Shown: positions 16,997 to 26,362 of the stretch, piece by piece
Layout of the letters: each line of letters starts with the position of its first letter
How positions within the stretch are numbered: position 1 is the first letter of the stretch
Program-made: the position numbers and the translations under genes
The notes under the pieces: generated by a model
Seen by the model: only the letters and a program-made list of their open reading frames with translations
Database searches by the model: none
Told to the model about the DNA's origin: nothing
Assembly (NCBI GenBank): GCA_047630355.1
Contig: JBLHXN010000007.1
Location: 1 to 60,800 of the forward strand
Direction: 5' to 3'
Source of the DNA: JANQUM01 sp047630355
GTDB lineage: Bacteria > Bacteroidota > Bacteroidia > Cytophagales > Spirosomataceae
DNA length: 60,800 nt

Positions 16997-17338
16997 ATGA
17001 GAAAATCGGAAATTAACATTACTGTTGAACTTGATGAAAACCGCGTTCCTGAAAAAATATTTTGGGATGCCACTGAAAATCCTAATGAAGGGATAAACGA
17101 TACCAAAGCAATATCTTTAAGCGTTTGGGATCACTATAACAAAGGACTTTTGGGAATCAATCTTTGGACCAAAGATATGCCCATCGACGAAATGAATCAT
17201 TTTGCGGTTGATGTAGTCGGAAACCTAGCTCAAATGTTGGGTGATGCCACCGGAAATGAGGACGTGATTAAGCTTCTGAATGCTACTGGAAAGCAAATGA
17301 CCCAAATTTTGGATAAAGTGGACAAAGAAAGAAAATGA
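16997..17338 (+). CDS. gldC: Gliding motility protein GldC
   Basis: The gene encodes 113 residues without a signal peptide. The sequence is characteristic of GldC: EINITVELDENRVPEKIFWDA, then LWTKDMPIDEMNHF, then LGDATGNEDVI. GldC is a small cytoplasmic accessory protein linked to Bacteroidetes gliding and to stability of the type IX/gliding apparatus. No other gld gene lies in the window. Confidence 0.9.
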   Translation: MRKSEINITVELDENRVPEKIFWDATENPNEGINDTKAISLSVWDHYNKGLLGINLWTKDMPIDEMNHFAVDVVGNLAQMLGDATGNEDVIKLLNATGKQMTQILDKVDKERK

Positions 17339-17366
17339 TTTAGCAGAAATGTGAATCGGAAAATAT

Positions 17367-17391
17367 AAAAGGGGACTTTCAGTCTCCTTTT
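17367..17391. terminator. Bidirectional terminator between gldC and the lipoprotein gene
   Basis: AAAAGGGGAC (17367-17376) pairs with GTCTCCTTTT (17382-17391, one wobble) and is followed by T residues on the plus strand. The minus-strand gene's stop codon (17379-17381) sits in the 5-base loop, so the minus-strand arm is coding. Confidence 0.7.
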
Positions 17392-17933
17392 TTTGTTGCT
17401 TTCATTCTATAAGTTTTCTTACTACCAATGAAGAGCTCTTGCCAGCCGTTAATTTCATATTTAGTTAACTGGGCGTTCAAAAATTGTAAGTGAAGTTCTC
17501 TTTCAGACCCGTAAAGGAAATTATCGGTGGTCAGTGTAGCTTCAATCTCAGAGACACTGCGGGTAGAATCAAACCTAACAGTTAGCTTTTTTACTGGAGC
17601 TTCGTTTTCGGGGCGTAGAGAATAGATAAGCCCGGAATCTGTTGAGTCCTTTTCATATTTGTTCAGGTAGTCACGTTTGTTAAGATCGACTAAATAGAAG
17701 ACTTCTAATTCTTTCGCCCAGTCAAGATTTTCAGCCGTTATGGTTTCTTGATCATCGTTGATCCAAACTTCTTTTAGATAAGTAGGATTAATTGCTTCGT
17801 TACTCCGAATCGTTTTTTCGATAATAACTTGTAAATCAATGTATTGCTTCTCAAAAGTTGTATTTTCTTCTTGTGAACAAGACGACAAAATGGAAGTCAG
17901 AAGAACTATAGTTGGCAGCAATACTTTTTTCAT
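17379..17933 (-). CDS. Hypothetical lipoprotein
   Basis: The gene encodes 184 residues. A clear lipoprotein signal (LTSILSSCSQE, Cys at 19) is followed by a soluble domain with FYLVDLNKRDYLNKYEKD and many beta-type stretches. I do not recognise the family. It converges with gldC, sharing the terminator. Confidence 0.75.
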   Translation of the reverse strand: MKKVLLPTIVLLTSILSSCSQEENTTFEKQYIDLQVIIEKTIRSNEAINPTYLKEVWINDDQETITAENLDWAKELEVFYLVDLNKRDYLNKYEKDSTDSGLIYSLRPENEAPVKKLTVRFDSTRSVSEIEATLTTDNFLYGSERELHLQFLNAQLTKYEINGWQELFIGSKKTYRMKATKKGD

Positions 17934-17977
17934 GTCATTAAAACTCGTTCAACGGTAATTCAGTTTCATATTACCCC

Positions 17978-18017
17978 TAAAAAAACTTAACCCCGCCACC
18001 AATGGTAGCGGGGTAAG
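17978..18017 (-). terminator. Terminator of the 18058-18522 gene
   Basis: CTTAACCCCGCCACC (17986-18000) pairs with GGTAGCGGGGTAAG (18004-18017). On the minus strand the stem is followed by seven T residues (17985-17979). Confidence 0.8.
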
Positions 18018-18057
18018 CGTTTATCTATTCAACCCTAACCTATTAAACTATGAAATC

Positions 18058-18522
18058 TTATTTACCTAAGAAGTTGGTATCCATCATCATTGGTTGTTTG
18101 ACTATGACCGGAGCCTGCTCAAATTCAACGTTGACTGGTTCTTCCTGAATTTCCCAAGTAAATTTTATTACTGCCGTTGTTGATTCGATGCGGTTAACCC
18201 ACTTTTCCGAACCTGTTACGTTCATAACTTTCAATTCTTTTACTAACGTTTTGGAAGAGATTAAGAAGTTATTTTTTTCTGTCTCGTTCATTTTCATTAG
18301 GTCTGACGTAGAAACATTGTACAACGTCACAACTTTTTCAAAGTTTTTCCAGTTATCGCTTCCAATCTGATAAAACATTGGAGCACTATTCTCTATAAAT
18401 GATGTAAATGCTACTTTGTCTTCTGATACCAACGAAACCATTTTGGTGGTTGGTGTAATGGCTGCGAATGCAGTACTTGTTAACTGCGTTACAAATGTAA
18501 TTATTAAAATTGACTTTTTCAT
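18058..18522 (-). CDS. Hypothetical exported protein
   Basis: The gene encodes 154 residues. A signal peptide ending TSTAFA (about residue 20) is followed by a small domain with FYQIGSDNWKNFEKVVTLYN and a methionine-rich tail (PMMMD). No membrane anchor or catalytic motif is recognised. It has its own terminator and probably its own promoter in the 240-base AT-rich region upstream. Confidence 0.7.
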   Translation of the reverse strand: MKKSILIITFVTQLTSTAFAAITPTTKMVSLVSEDKVAFTSFIENSAPMFYQIGSDNWKNFEKVVTLYNVSTSDLMKMNETEKNNFLISSKTLVKELKVMNVTGSEKWVNRIESTTAVIKFTWEIQEEPVNVEFEQAPVIVKQPMMMDTNFLGK

Positions 18523-18764
18523 GGTATTGTGTTATTCTGTGTGTGTTTTTGTTGATGCAAAAGTACACATATATTACACCTTGGCAAAATCTTGAGTGGA
18601 CGGTTTGCAGAATAAAATATTGATATTATCTTACATTTGGGGGTTTTTTAATGCATTATAGTTTGACTTATGCAGGTATTAAAGAATAATATATTGAGTT
18701 GTTGAAATGGATATATATTAAATTTTAATTTCAAGCAAAAATGAAAATTCTTCTAAAAGTACAA

Positions 18765-19325
18765 TTATTCGTTGTTAAAATTCATAGTTCTTTCAATTCC
18801 GATCGTACAAAATTCAGAAACAATCTTTTTTACCTTATCAAGCCGCTCAGGAAGGAAGTCAAATTCTTCATTAGAAAACTCAGTGAGGACATAATCGGCT
18901 TGTCTGCCGCGTCCGAAATCACTTCCTATTCCAAACTTTAGCCGTGCGTAGGCATTCGTTCCTAAAGTCGCTTCAATATCTTTTAAGCCATTGTGCCCAC
19001 CAGCTGATCCTTTCGGCTTCAACCGCAGCTTTCCGAAGGGCAAGGCTAAGTCGTCTGTGATGACTAAAGCATTCTCAACCGGCACTTTTAACTTATTGAG
19101 CCAATAATGCATCGCTTTACCGCTCAGGTTCATGTAGGTAGTTGGCTTTATCAGGTTAATCTGACGCCCTTTATATTTCCAGACTCCGTGATAGGCGTGT
19201 TTTTCAAATTCAAAGGCGACGTCTTCACGTCTCGCTAACCAATCTACACACATAAAACCAATGTTGTGACGAGTCAATGCGTACTTAGGTCCAATATTTC
19301 CAAGACCAATAATCAAATAATTCAT
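18765..19325 (-). CDS. pth: Peptidyl-tRNA hydrolase
   Basis: The gene encodes 186 residues from the ATG at 19325, chosen because the family begins with the beta strand YLIIGLGNIG; an ATG 30 bases upstream is less likely. Catalytic His is in LTRHNIGF, Asn in PTTYMNLSG, and Asp in DDLALPFGKLRL with the following KGSAGGHNGL loop. It releases peptides from prematurely dropped peptidyl-tRNA. Confidence 0.93.
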   Translation of the reverse strand: MNYLIIGLGNIGPKYALTRHNIGFMCVDWLARREDVAFEFEKHAYHGVWKYKGRQINLIKPTTYMNLSGKAMHYWLNKLKVPVENALVITDDLALPFGKLRLKPKGSAGGHNGLKDIEATLGTNAYARLKFGIGSDFGRGRQADYVLTEFSNEEFDFLPERLDKVKKIVSEFCTIGIERTMNFNNE

Positions 19326-19375
19326 GAAAAGAATTTTGTTGTTAACTTTACGCAAAGTTAATTCAAACTATTCGA

Positions 19376-19915
19376 ATGAGTAAAAAAAGATTGCTACTGA
19401 CAAATCCATTGTTTGATCTCACCATCGAGCGTTTGTGCCAACAGGTGATTGAGAACCATGGTGATTTTGAAAATACCGTGCTGTTAGGACTTCAGCCACG
19501 CGGCGTTCAGCTTGCCTTGCGTATTCACGCGTATTTAGTTGCGGAGACGAAAGTTGATATTCCCTTCGGTTTATTAGATGCTACTTTTTACCGAGATGAC
19601 TTCCGGCGACGTGATTCTCCACTTACACCAAACGCTACGTCTATATCATTCGGGCTTGAAGATAAAAATGTTGTTCTGATTGATGATGTCATCGCGACGG
19701 GTAGAATGGTAAGAGCCGCTTTTGATGCGATGCAGGCATTCGGCAGGCCACTTAAAATTGAATTGCTTTGTCTCATTGATCGAAATTATAACCGTGATAT
19801 CCCAATTCAACCCGACTACGTAGGAAGAACTGTAAATACGCTTGATGATCAACAAGTTGTGGTGGAATGGAAGGAACAAAAGCTACTAAAAGATAAAATT
19901 TGGCTCGTTGACTAA
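19376..19915 (+). CDS. pyrR: PyrR-type phosphoribosyltransferase
   Basis: The gene encodes 179 residues. It contains the PRPP-binding motif VVLIDDVIATGRMVRAA and the PyrR patterns LLGLQPRGVQLA and DATFYRDDFRRR. Members are uracil phosphoribosyltransferases that may also regulate pyr operons by mRNA binding. No attenuator or PyrR-binding loop was found nearby, so the regulatory role here is uncertain. It is divergent from pth. Confidence 0.9.
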   Translation: MSKKRLLLTNPLFDLTIERLCQQVIENHGDFENTVLLGLQPRGVQLALRIHAYLVAETKVDIPFGLLDATFYRDDFRRRDSPLTPNATSISFGLEDKNVVLIDDVIATGRMVRAAFDAMQAFGRPLKIELLCLIDRNYNRDIPIQPDYVGRTVNTLDDQQVVVEWKEQKLLKDKIWLVD

Positions 19916-19994
19916 ATACACGCTAACTCTAATGGTAAGTATACGGTTTGATTTATAAATGTTGTCTATATTTGTAGAATAAAAAATATAGCCA

Positions 19995-20609
19995 TTGTCT
20001 ACTTTAACGCCAGATGACCTTATATACGGTTACATTAATGGAATTTTTCCAATGTCTGACGCTACAAATCAGTTGTATTGGTATTCCCCAGATCCACGGG
20101 CAATAATTCCTTTAAAGTCGTACAAAGTTCAGAAATCTCTCCGTCCTATTATCAATAAAAAAGTGTTTGAAGTTCGGTATAATACTGATTTTGAGCAAGT
20201 TATGAGGCTATGCTCTCAGCCACGAAAGGACGATCCCGATACCTGGATCTCTGAAGAAATTATCAATGCCTATACTAACCTGCACAAGTTGGGTATGGCA
20301 TATTCTGTTGAAACGTATATAGATAACCGTTTAGTTGGCGGCTTGTACGGAGTATCCATCGGAGCTGCTTTTTTTGGCGAGTCTATGTTTCATTTAGTGC
20401 CCAACGCCTCAAAGGTTGCGTTCCATTACTTGGTTCAAACTTTAAAGAGAAACGACTACCGGTTGCTTGATACACAGTTTATTAACGATAACGTTAAAAG
20501 ATTTGGAGCTATTGAAATTTCAAAAGCCGCTTATTTGCTCCGATTAAAAGTAGCACTATCCAAAAAGGCTAAGTTTATTAAGGCTGACTTTGATCATATA
20601 TTCAGTTGA
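19995..20609 (+). CDS. aat: Leucyl/phenylalanyl-tRNA-protein transferase
   Basis: The gene encodes 204 residues with a TTG start; a stop codon lies two codons upstream and no ATG is near. It matches Aat: GYINGIFPMSD, WYSPDPRAIIPL, GLYGVSIGAAFFGESMF, and LLDTQF. It adds Leu or Phe to N-terminal Arg or Lys, tagging proteins for the N-degron pathway through ClpS/ClpAP. Confidence 0.9.
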   Translation: MSTLTPDDLIYGYINGIFPMSDATNQLYWYSPDPRAIIPLKSYKVQKSLRPIINKKVFEVRYNTDFEQVMRLCSQPRKDDPDTWISEEIINAYTNLHKLGMAYSVETYIDNRLVGGLYGVSIGAAFFGESMFHLVPNASKVAFHYLVQTLKRNDYRLLDTQFINDNVKRFGAIEISKAAYLLRLKVALSKKAKFIKADFDHIFS

Positions 20610-20670
20610 ATTAAAGTTGCTTTTTTTTAAACAATATGCGATTCTTGAAACAGTACGAAAAGTATCTTTT

Positions 20671-20698
20671 TTGTTCTTAGTTTTTTAGCATAGTTTTG
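20671..20698 (+). promoter_or_regulatory. Promoter of the DtxR/MntR-type regulator
   Basis: TTG (20671-20673), 17 bases, then TAGTTTTG (20691-20698) fit the Bacteroidetes consensus. Transcription should start near 20705, 20 bases before the ATG. Confidence 0.5.
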
Positions 20699-20724
20699 CT
20701 CTCAGAAGAAACTACACTTTAACT

Positions 20725-21390
20725 ATGACTTCTTTCACGGAGGAAAATTATTTAAAAACCATCTATCACCTAAGCGGCACCGAAAACGAAGTTGTGAGTA
20801 CAAGTGCCTTGGCGGAAGCTTCAAATACCAAAGCAGCGTCTGTAACTGATATGCTGCGGAGGTTATCCGAGAAAAAATTCATTAACTACACCAAGTACCA
20901 AGGTGTCACGCTCACACCAACTGGTCAGAAGATAGCCCTCCGGATTATCAGAAGGCACCGTATCTGGGAAGTGTTTTTAGTGGAGAAGTTAGGTTTTAAA
21001 TGGGATGAGATTCACGAAATTGCGGAGCAGTTGGAACACATTAACTCGGCGGAATTAATAAATCGACTCGACGCCTTTTTAGAATATCCTTCATTTGACC
21101 CGCACGGCGATCCAATTCCTAACACTGACGGGAAACTACCCGAACTAACCACAACTTGTCTTACCGATGCCTTGGAGGGTAAATTAATGGTGGTCAGGAA
21201 TGTTTCGGAAGATTCTACCGTTTTTCTACAATACCTGAACCGACTTCAGATCAAGATTGGAACACTTGTTAAAATTACTGAACGAAATAAGTTCGACCAT
21301 TCAATGTTTGTTATGGTAAATGACAACGAACAGGTGATGCTTAGCAAGTCAGTAACAGACAACCTTTTTGTTACAATTAATAATTCATGA
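20725..21390 (+). CDS. DtxR/MntR-family metal-dependent regulator
   Basis: The gene encodes 221 residues. The N-terminal winged helix (SALAEASNTKAASVTDMLRR) is followed by the dimerisation and metal-site domain with RRHRIWEVFL, EIAEQLEHI and FDPHGDPIP, and a C-terminal FeoA/SH3-like domain. It probably represses metal-uptake genes when Mn(II) or Fe(II) is bound; which metal cannot be told. Its stop overlaps the ATG of the next gene by 4 bases. Confidence 0.88.
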   Translation: MTSFTEENYLKTIYHLSGTENEVVSTSALAEASNTKAASVTDMLRRLSEKKFINYTKYQGVTLTPTGQKIALRIIRRHRIWEVFLVEKLGFKWDEIHEIAEQLEHINSAELINRLDAFLEYPSFDPHGDPIPNTDGKLPELTTTCLTDALEGKLMVVRNVSEDSTVFLQYLNRLQIKIGTLVKITERNKFDHSMFVMVNDNEQVMLSKSVTDNLFVTINNS

Positions 21391-22466
21391 AAATACTTGA
21401 TCGCTATATCTTAAAACGATTCTTGACATCGTACGTATTTGCGGTATTTATCATCGTCTTAGTAATCATGGTGCTTGATTTCGTGGAGAAGAACGACGAC
21501 TTCCTGCAAAATAACGCTCCGATGCGAGCAATCCTGCTTGAGTATTACTTAAATCTTGCACCGTACTGGGCTAACTACATCAGCCCGTTAATGATATTTA
21601 TATCCACCGTTTTCTTTACGGCACAAATGGCTTCGCATACCGAGATTGTAGCCATTTTGAGTACGGGTACCAGTTTTCGGAGGTTAATGTTCCCGTATTT
21701 CATTGGTTCCATGTTGGTTGGGCTATTCACCTTCGCAATGGTAGGGTGGGTGCTTCCGAAGGCAAATAAAGTTCGGGTGAATTTTGAAAATAATTACATC
21801 AAGGAGAAGTTTTACTTTGCAAGTCGGGATTATCACATTGCGGTTGCTCCGCAGACTTACGCCTATATATCGAGTTATAACAACGCCACGAAAACGGGGT
21901 ACGGTTTTACACTCGAACGCTTCGACGGAAATTTATTAATTGAAAAATTGTCTGCTTCCAGAATAGTTTGGGTGGACACGCTCGAAAAGTGGAAAATGCA
22001 CGATTATAAAATTCGTAAGCTGGGAATATCTAAAGACCTGTTGTATGATGGTGAAATGACGAAAGACACGCTCATAAACTTAAACCCTTCTGATTTTGAA
22101 AGTACGCATGCCGTTCATGAAACGTACACTTTGCCCGAACTAAAAAAACGAATAAACTTGCTGAAGACGAGAGGTTCAGAAGGAATTGCTTCGTACGAAA
22201 TCGAATTTTACCAACGCTTTGCCACGCCTTTTGCGGTTATTATTCTGTCAATTATGGGTCTGATTGTTTCGGCGAGAAAAGCCCGTGGGGGAGTGGGCCT
22301 TCAGATAGCGGTTGGTTTCATTTTAGCATTCGTTTATATCCTCTTTTATATTCTATCAAAAGGGTTTGCTGAGACGGGAGATATGAACCCGGTTTTTGCC
22401 GTTTGGCTACCTAATATTGTATTTACATCAATCGCATTTGTGATGTATTACACGGTTCCGAGGTAA
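21387..22466 (+). CDS. LptF/LptG-family permease (YjgP/YjgQ)
   Basis: The gene encodes 359 residues. The layout is typical: three N-terminal membrane helices (about 10-35, 55-80, 98-125), a periplasmic beta-jellyroll region, and three C-terminal helices (about 272-355). Family motifs include ILDRYILKRFL, ATPFAVIILSIMGL, and the final LPNIVF. It is part of the ABC exporter that lifts lipopolysaccharide from the inner membrane. Whether it is LptF or LptG cannot be decided. Confidence 0.9.
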   Translation: MKILDRYILKRFLTSYVFAVFIIVLVIMVLDFVEKNDDFLQNNAPMRAILLEYYLNLAPYWANYISPLMIFISTVFFTAQMASHTEIVAILSTGTSFRRLMFPYFIGSMLVGLFTFAMVGWVLPKANKVRVNFENNYIKEKFYFASRDYHIAVAPQTYAYISSYNNATKTGYGFTLERFDGNLLIEKLSASRIVWVDTLEKWKMHDYKIRKLGISKDLLYDGEMTKDTLINLNPSDFESTHAVHETYTLPELKKRINLLKTRGSEGIASYEIEFYQRFATPFAVIILSIMGLIVSARKARGGVGLQIAVGFILAFVYILFYILSKGFAETGDMNPVFAVWLPNIVFTSIAFVMYYTVPR

Positions 22467-22476
22467 ATTCTGGCAA

Positions 22477-23028
22477 TTATTTCCACTTAATATTACAACC
22501 AATACTCGGGTACTGAATTTCAGAAACAAGTTGATTTGCCACCAACGCTCTAAGTGTGCCTTTTAACTCATTTGCTGAAGCGTTGCTTTTTCCTGGTCTT
22601 GAATCGTCGATTCTACCGCGATAAACCAGAGATAATTCTTCGTTGTAAACAAATATGTCTGGTGTACATACTGCTCCGTACGCCTTCGCCACTTCTTGTG
22701 TCGCATCGTATAGATAAGGAAAAGGGTAGTTATTTTCCGAAGCTGATTTAATCATTTGTTCAGGTCCGTCTTCCGGAAACTTCTCGGCATCGTTTGAGCT
22801 GATAGCAATGAAAGAAATACCCGCAGATATGTACTGATTTGCAGTCTCCACAATAATTTTATTTATATGTTTCACAAACGGACAATGATTACATATAAAC
22901 ATAATGACGGTACCTTTATCGCCTCTGAGTTCTTTCAGCGATAGACTATTTGATGAAACCGTATCGTACAGCGTAAATTCAGGAGCATTTTTCCCCAAAC
23001 TTACCATCTCAGAATTAGTTAGTGACAT
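22477..23028 (-). CDS. Thioredoxin-family redoxin
   Basis: The gene encodes 183 residues of the AhpC/TSA-like thioredoxin fold: GKNAPEFTLYDTV, VIMFICNHCPFV carrying a CxxC pair, then AISSNDAEKFPEDGPE and YGAVCTPDIFV. It lacks a signal peptide. The probable role is a cytoplasmic peroxiredoxin or disulfide reductase. It converges with the permease gene. Confidence 0.85.
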   Translation of the reverse strand: MSLTNSEMVSLGKNAPEFTLYDTVSSNSLSLKELRGDKGTVIMFICNHCPFVKHINKIIVETANQYISAGISFIAISSNDAEKFPEDGPEQMIKSASENNYPFPYLYDATQEVAKAYGAVCTPDIFVYNEELSLVYRGRIDDSRPGKSNASANELKGTLRALVANQLVSEIQYPSIGCNIKWK

Positions 23029-23131
23029 AGCAGTGTGTTTAAAATTTTTTTAATTGATCTTCGTGAAGTTAAGTATTATCAATATATTGGTAAAATTTCT
23101 ATCCAATTCTCCTCTATAAATCATACTGACT

Positions 23132-23860
23132 TTGAAAATCTTATTGTACAGCATTTTCCTGAGCTTCTTCGCTTTCAATTTACTATCTGCTCAGAGTAAT
23201 ATAAATTTCGCCTTAATAAAGCAGAAGAAAATTGTAAAGTCTATTAAAAAAGAAAAATTACTCTCAACAGCTGATTTTGAAAAGATAAAAAGTAGTTGTT
23301 TGTGCAACGAAGATATAGAATTTAGTACGCACAGAAAGTCTTACCTTTTTAGTTACGACATTGAGAAAGTTTGGTTGGCTTATTGCAGCACTCCACCCAA
23401 AAAGGCGTGGAATGACAAGCTTGTTTCTTTCGGCATGATGTATGAATCAGAGCAGCAGGCTTTTCATTACGAAAATGAAAAAATGCCTGTTGCCAGTGTG
23501 GGGCAGCTCGTTTTCATAAACCTACACTTATTGAAAGGTTTCTTAAATTTAGCAGTTGCTCATAAAATTATGGAAGTTAATGAAGTAGAAAAGCTCATCA
23601 GAACATGCTACGTAGAGTCTGGTGCTTCAAAAGGAACCCAGTTTATCCGTTTCTATGATTTAGGGAATAATCAAACTAAAGTGGAGCATACTACGTTTTA
23701 CCGAAGTAATTCAGGCTTTAGAGATAAACATCTTTACCCGCTTTTGCACGAAAAGATAATCACTGAATTTCACCAGAACATAAATCATTACCTGATGTTA
23801 TCTGAGAACAAAAGGATTCGGCCTAAATCGAAGGATTGGGCTAAGTTGAATAATATATAA
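23132..23860 (+). CDS. Hypothetical exported protein
   Basis: The gene encodes 242 residues with a TTG start and a signal peptide ending LLSAQ (about residue 21). The mature part has a CLCNED stretch and a lipid-binding-like beta pattern (KVWLAYCSTPPKKAWND). I do not recognise the family. It lies upstream of the S41 protease but probably has a separate promoter. Confidence 0.7.
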   Translation: MKILLYSIFLSFFAFNLLSAQSNINFALIKQKKIVKSIKKEKLLSTADFEKIKSSCLCNEDIEFSTHRKSYLFSYDIEKVWLAYCSTPPKKAWNDKLVSFGMMYESEQQAFHYENEKMPVASVGQLVFINLHLLKGFLNLAVAHKIMEVNEVEKLIRTCYVESGASKGTQFIRFYDLGNNQTKVEHTTFYRSNSGFRDKHLYPLLHEKIITEFHQNINHYLMLSENKRIRPKSKDWAKLNNI

Positions 23861-23961
23861 TGAACCAGTCTTTCGGGCGTTCTAACAATAGTTTTCATTA
23901 CACTGCGGTTATAGTTTTGCAATAGTATTGTAGTACTTTTCTCGCATTGAAGTCCACATCC

Positions 23962-25617
23962 ATGAAGTTTTTGAAAAAATATGCCTTAGTTTTCATCATA
24001 GCCGGAGGTTCTCTGGCTTTTTTGTCCTACAAAGTTGATGATCGTTATTTTGAAATTGCTAAGAATCTTGATATTTTCGCTACGATGTTTAAAGAGCTGA
24101 ACGCTTTGTACGTTGACGAAATTAATCCCAATAAAGCCATCCGAACGGGTATCAATGCGATGCTCAAAGACTTGGATCCTTACACTAATTTTTATCCTGA
24201 AGATGATATTGAGGATTACCGCACAATGTCAACCGGAAAGTACAACGGAATTGGGGCATCTGTAATACGCCTTAACGGCAAACGAGTGATTTCTATGATC
24301 TACGAAAACTCAAGTGCTGATAAAGAAGGTCTAAAGATTGGCGACGAAGTAGTAGAAATAAACGGCATCGAGATAAACGATAAAGACAGTGAGCAAATCG
24401 GTCGGTTATTGAAAGGACAAAGCGGTTCGAAGGCAAACCTAAAAGTAAGACGTTACGGCGAAAGCAAAATGCTCAGCTTTCAGGTGGAAAGGGGTGTTGT
24501 AAAAACTCCCAACGTTCCGCATTCGGGAATGATTAATGAGCGGGTTGGATACATTTTTCTGAACGAATTTTCCGCAAGTGCCGCAAACGAAGTCAAGAAA
24601 GCATTCATGGACTTAAAAGACGAAGGAATGCAGGAACTGGTTTTAGATTTACGAGGAAATCCAGGTGGTTTATTGAGCATGGCGATTGAAATCTCGAACT
24701 TCTTTATTGAGAAAGGCTCTTTGGTGGTTGAAACAAAAGGAAAAGTAGCCGAATGGAACACTAAGTATTACGGAAAGGAGAAGCCACTTGATACTAAAAT
24801 TCCGATTGCGGTTCTTATAAGTAGTAGCAGTGCGTCAGCATCTGAGATTGTCAGCGGTACTATTCAGGATTATGATCGGGGAGTTATTATTGGTCAACGT
24901 TCGTTCGGAAAAGGTTTGGTACAAACCACCCGGCCGCTTTCCTTTAATACACAAATGAAAATCACAACCGCGAAATACTATATTCCGAGCGGAAGGTGCA
25001 TTCAAGCGATAGATTATAGCAACCGAAACGAAGATGGTAGCGTTGGAAAAGTGCCGGATTCTCTAAAAACAGCTTTCACTACCGCTAATGGGCGGGTTTT
25101 TTACGACGGCGGAGGTGTAGAACCAGATATTTACACAAAAAGTAGCGAACTGTCTCCAATCATGCGGGCACTTCTGAAAGAAGGTAAGGTGTTTGACTTT
25201 GCAACCAAATATTTTTACGAGAACCCGAAGGCTTCCATAGATGGTAAGTTCACGTTATCTGATGCCGGTTACCAGAAATTTATCAGTTGGTTGAACGCAG
25301 GAAACTTCAATTATAAAACGAAATCAGAGACAGATTTAGAGAAGTTTGAAATAGCGGCTAAATCAGAAAACCTGACCGAATCTATTAAATCTAACTTGGT
25401 GTCAATACGGGAAGCTGTAGAGAAAAGTAAGCAAGCTGATTTGATAACTTTCAAGAATCAAATTATCAGACAACTTGAAGACGAGATTGTGATTCGTTAT
25501 CATTATACAAACGCAGCTAAGTTTATGTCTTTTGAGTCAGACGTAGAAGTGCAGCAGGCAATTTCGGTATTTCAGGATAAGTTACGGTATAACAAACTAT
25601 TGAGCGGCGTAAAGTAA
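23962..25617 (+). CDS. S41-family carboxy-terminal processing protease
   Basis: The gene encodes 551 residues from the ATG at 23962; a TTG five codons upstream is less likely. An N-terminal membrane anchor is followed by a PDZ domain (GIGASVIRLNGKRVISMI...GLKIGDEVVEINGI) and the protease domain. The catalytic Ser is in SSSSASASEI and the Lys in RSFGKGLVQTT. It probably degrades or processes envelope proteins in the periplasm. TAGTTTTG at 23912-23919 may be the -7 box. Its stop overlaps the tsaB start by one base. Confidence 0.92.
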   Translation: MKFLKKYALVFIIAGGSLAFLSYKVDDRYFEIAKNLDIFATMFKELNALYVDEINPNKAIRTGINAMLKDLDPYTNFYPEDDIEDYRTMSTGKYNGIGASVIRLNGKRVISMIYENSSADKEGLKIGDEVVEINGIEINDKDSEQIGRLLKGQSGSKANLKVRRYGESKMLSFQVERGVVKTPNVPHSGMINERVGYIFLNEFSASAANEVKKAFMDLKDEGMQELVLDLRGNPGGLLSMAIEISNFFIEKGSLVVETKGKVAEWNTKYYGKEKPLDTKIPIAVLISSSSASASEIVSGTIQDYDRGVIIGQRSFGKGLVQTTRPLSFNTQMKITTAKYYIPSGRCIQAIDYSNRNEDGSVGKVPDSLKTAFTTANGRVFYDGGGVEPDIYTKSSELSPIMRALLKEGKVFDFATKYFYENPKASIDGKFTLSDAGYQKFISWLNAGNFNYKTKSETDLEKFEIAAKSENLTESIKSNLVSIREAVEKSKQADLITFKNQIIRQLEDEIVIRYHYTNAAKFMSFESDVEVQQAISVFQDKLRYNKLLSGVK

Positions 25618-26318
25618 TGGCGAATATTCTTAGTATAGAATCAGCAGTAAGTGGATTTTCTGTTGCGGTGCATCGTGCAGGAGTATTATCAAGTTCGGTT
25701 GAGTTATTAAACGAACGCGTTGCTTCCTCTCAATTAACCACGGCAATAACGCAGGCTGTTGGTTTTAGTGAACTTGAACTTAGCGATTTAGATGCGATTG
25801 CTGTTTCGGAAGGTCCTGGTTCGTACACTGGTTTAAGAATTGGTGTTTCCACCGCAAAAGGACTTTGCGTGGCGTTGGATTTGCCGCTAATTTCTGTAAG
25901 TACGTTAGAGTTAATGTGTTACGGTCTGAATTTACCTCATTCAGAAAAATTACAACTTTGCCCGCTTATTGATGCCCGCCGAATGGAAGTTTATACTGCT
26001 CTATTCGATTTTAAGACCAAAGAGCGTTTAGAAGAAGTTTCTGCAAAAATTATTGACGAAAATACATTCAAGGAAATACTGCTTGATGATAAAGTATTGT
26101 TTTTCGGAAACGGTGCTGAAAAAATAAAAGTACTGTACGAGAACTCAAAAAACGCCCTATTTCTATCCGAAGTGCATTGCCCGGCGGCGAAAGACATGGG
26201 AATTATAGCGTGGAGAAATTTTGAAAATAAAGAATTTCAACCATTGGCAGAATTTGAGCCGCAGTATCTGAAACCATATTTTGCCACGACCCCCAAAAAC
26301 CAGTTGAGCCCGCAATAG
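25617..26318 (+). CDS. tsaB: tRNA threonylcarbamoyladenosine biosynthesis protein TsaB
   Basis: The gene encodes 233 residues of the ASKHA-type fold: ILSIESAVSGFSVAV, then AVSEGPGSYTGLRIGVSTAK, then LIDARRMEVYTALFD. TsaB is the non-catalytic partner of TsaD in making t6A37 on tRNA, the substrate of MtaB, which also lies in this window (3096-4430). It overlaps the S41 gene by one base. Confidence 0.92.
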   Translation: MANILSIESAVSGFSVAVHRAGVLSSSVELLNERVASSQLTTAITQAVGFSELELSDLDAIAVSEGPGSYTGLRIGVSTAKGLCVALDLPLISVSTLELMCYGLNLPHSEKLQLCPLIDARRMEVYTALFDFKTKERLEEVSAKIIDENTFKEILLDDKVLFFGNGAEKIKVLYENSKNALFLSEVHCPAAKDMGIIAWRNFENKEFQPLAEFEPQYLKPYFATTPKNQLSPQ

Positions 26319-26336
26319 TGCGGGCTCAACTGGTTT
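26297..26336. terminator. Perfect 18-bp hairpin holding the tsaB stop codon
   Basis: AAACCAGTTGAGCCCGCA (26297-26314) pairs perfectly with 26319-26336. The four-base loop ATAG contains the tsaB stop codon TAG (26316-26318). A-rich and T-rich flanks allow termination from both sides, serving tsaB and the convergent hpf gene. Confidence 0.8.
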
Positions 26337-26362
26337 ATAAATTGTAATAATTACATTATCAC

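Noticed and set aside
19916..19994. Possible PyrR-binding attenuator near pyrR
   Set aside because: No anti-terminator or conserved PyrR-binding loop was found upstream or downstream of pyrR.
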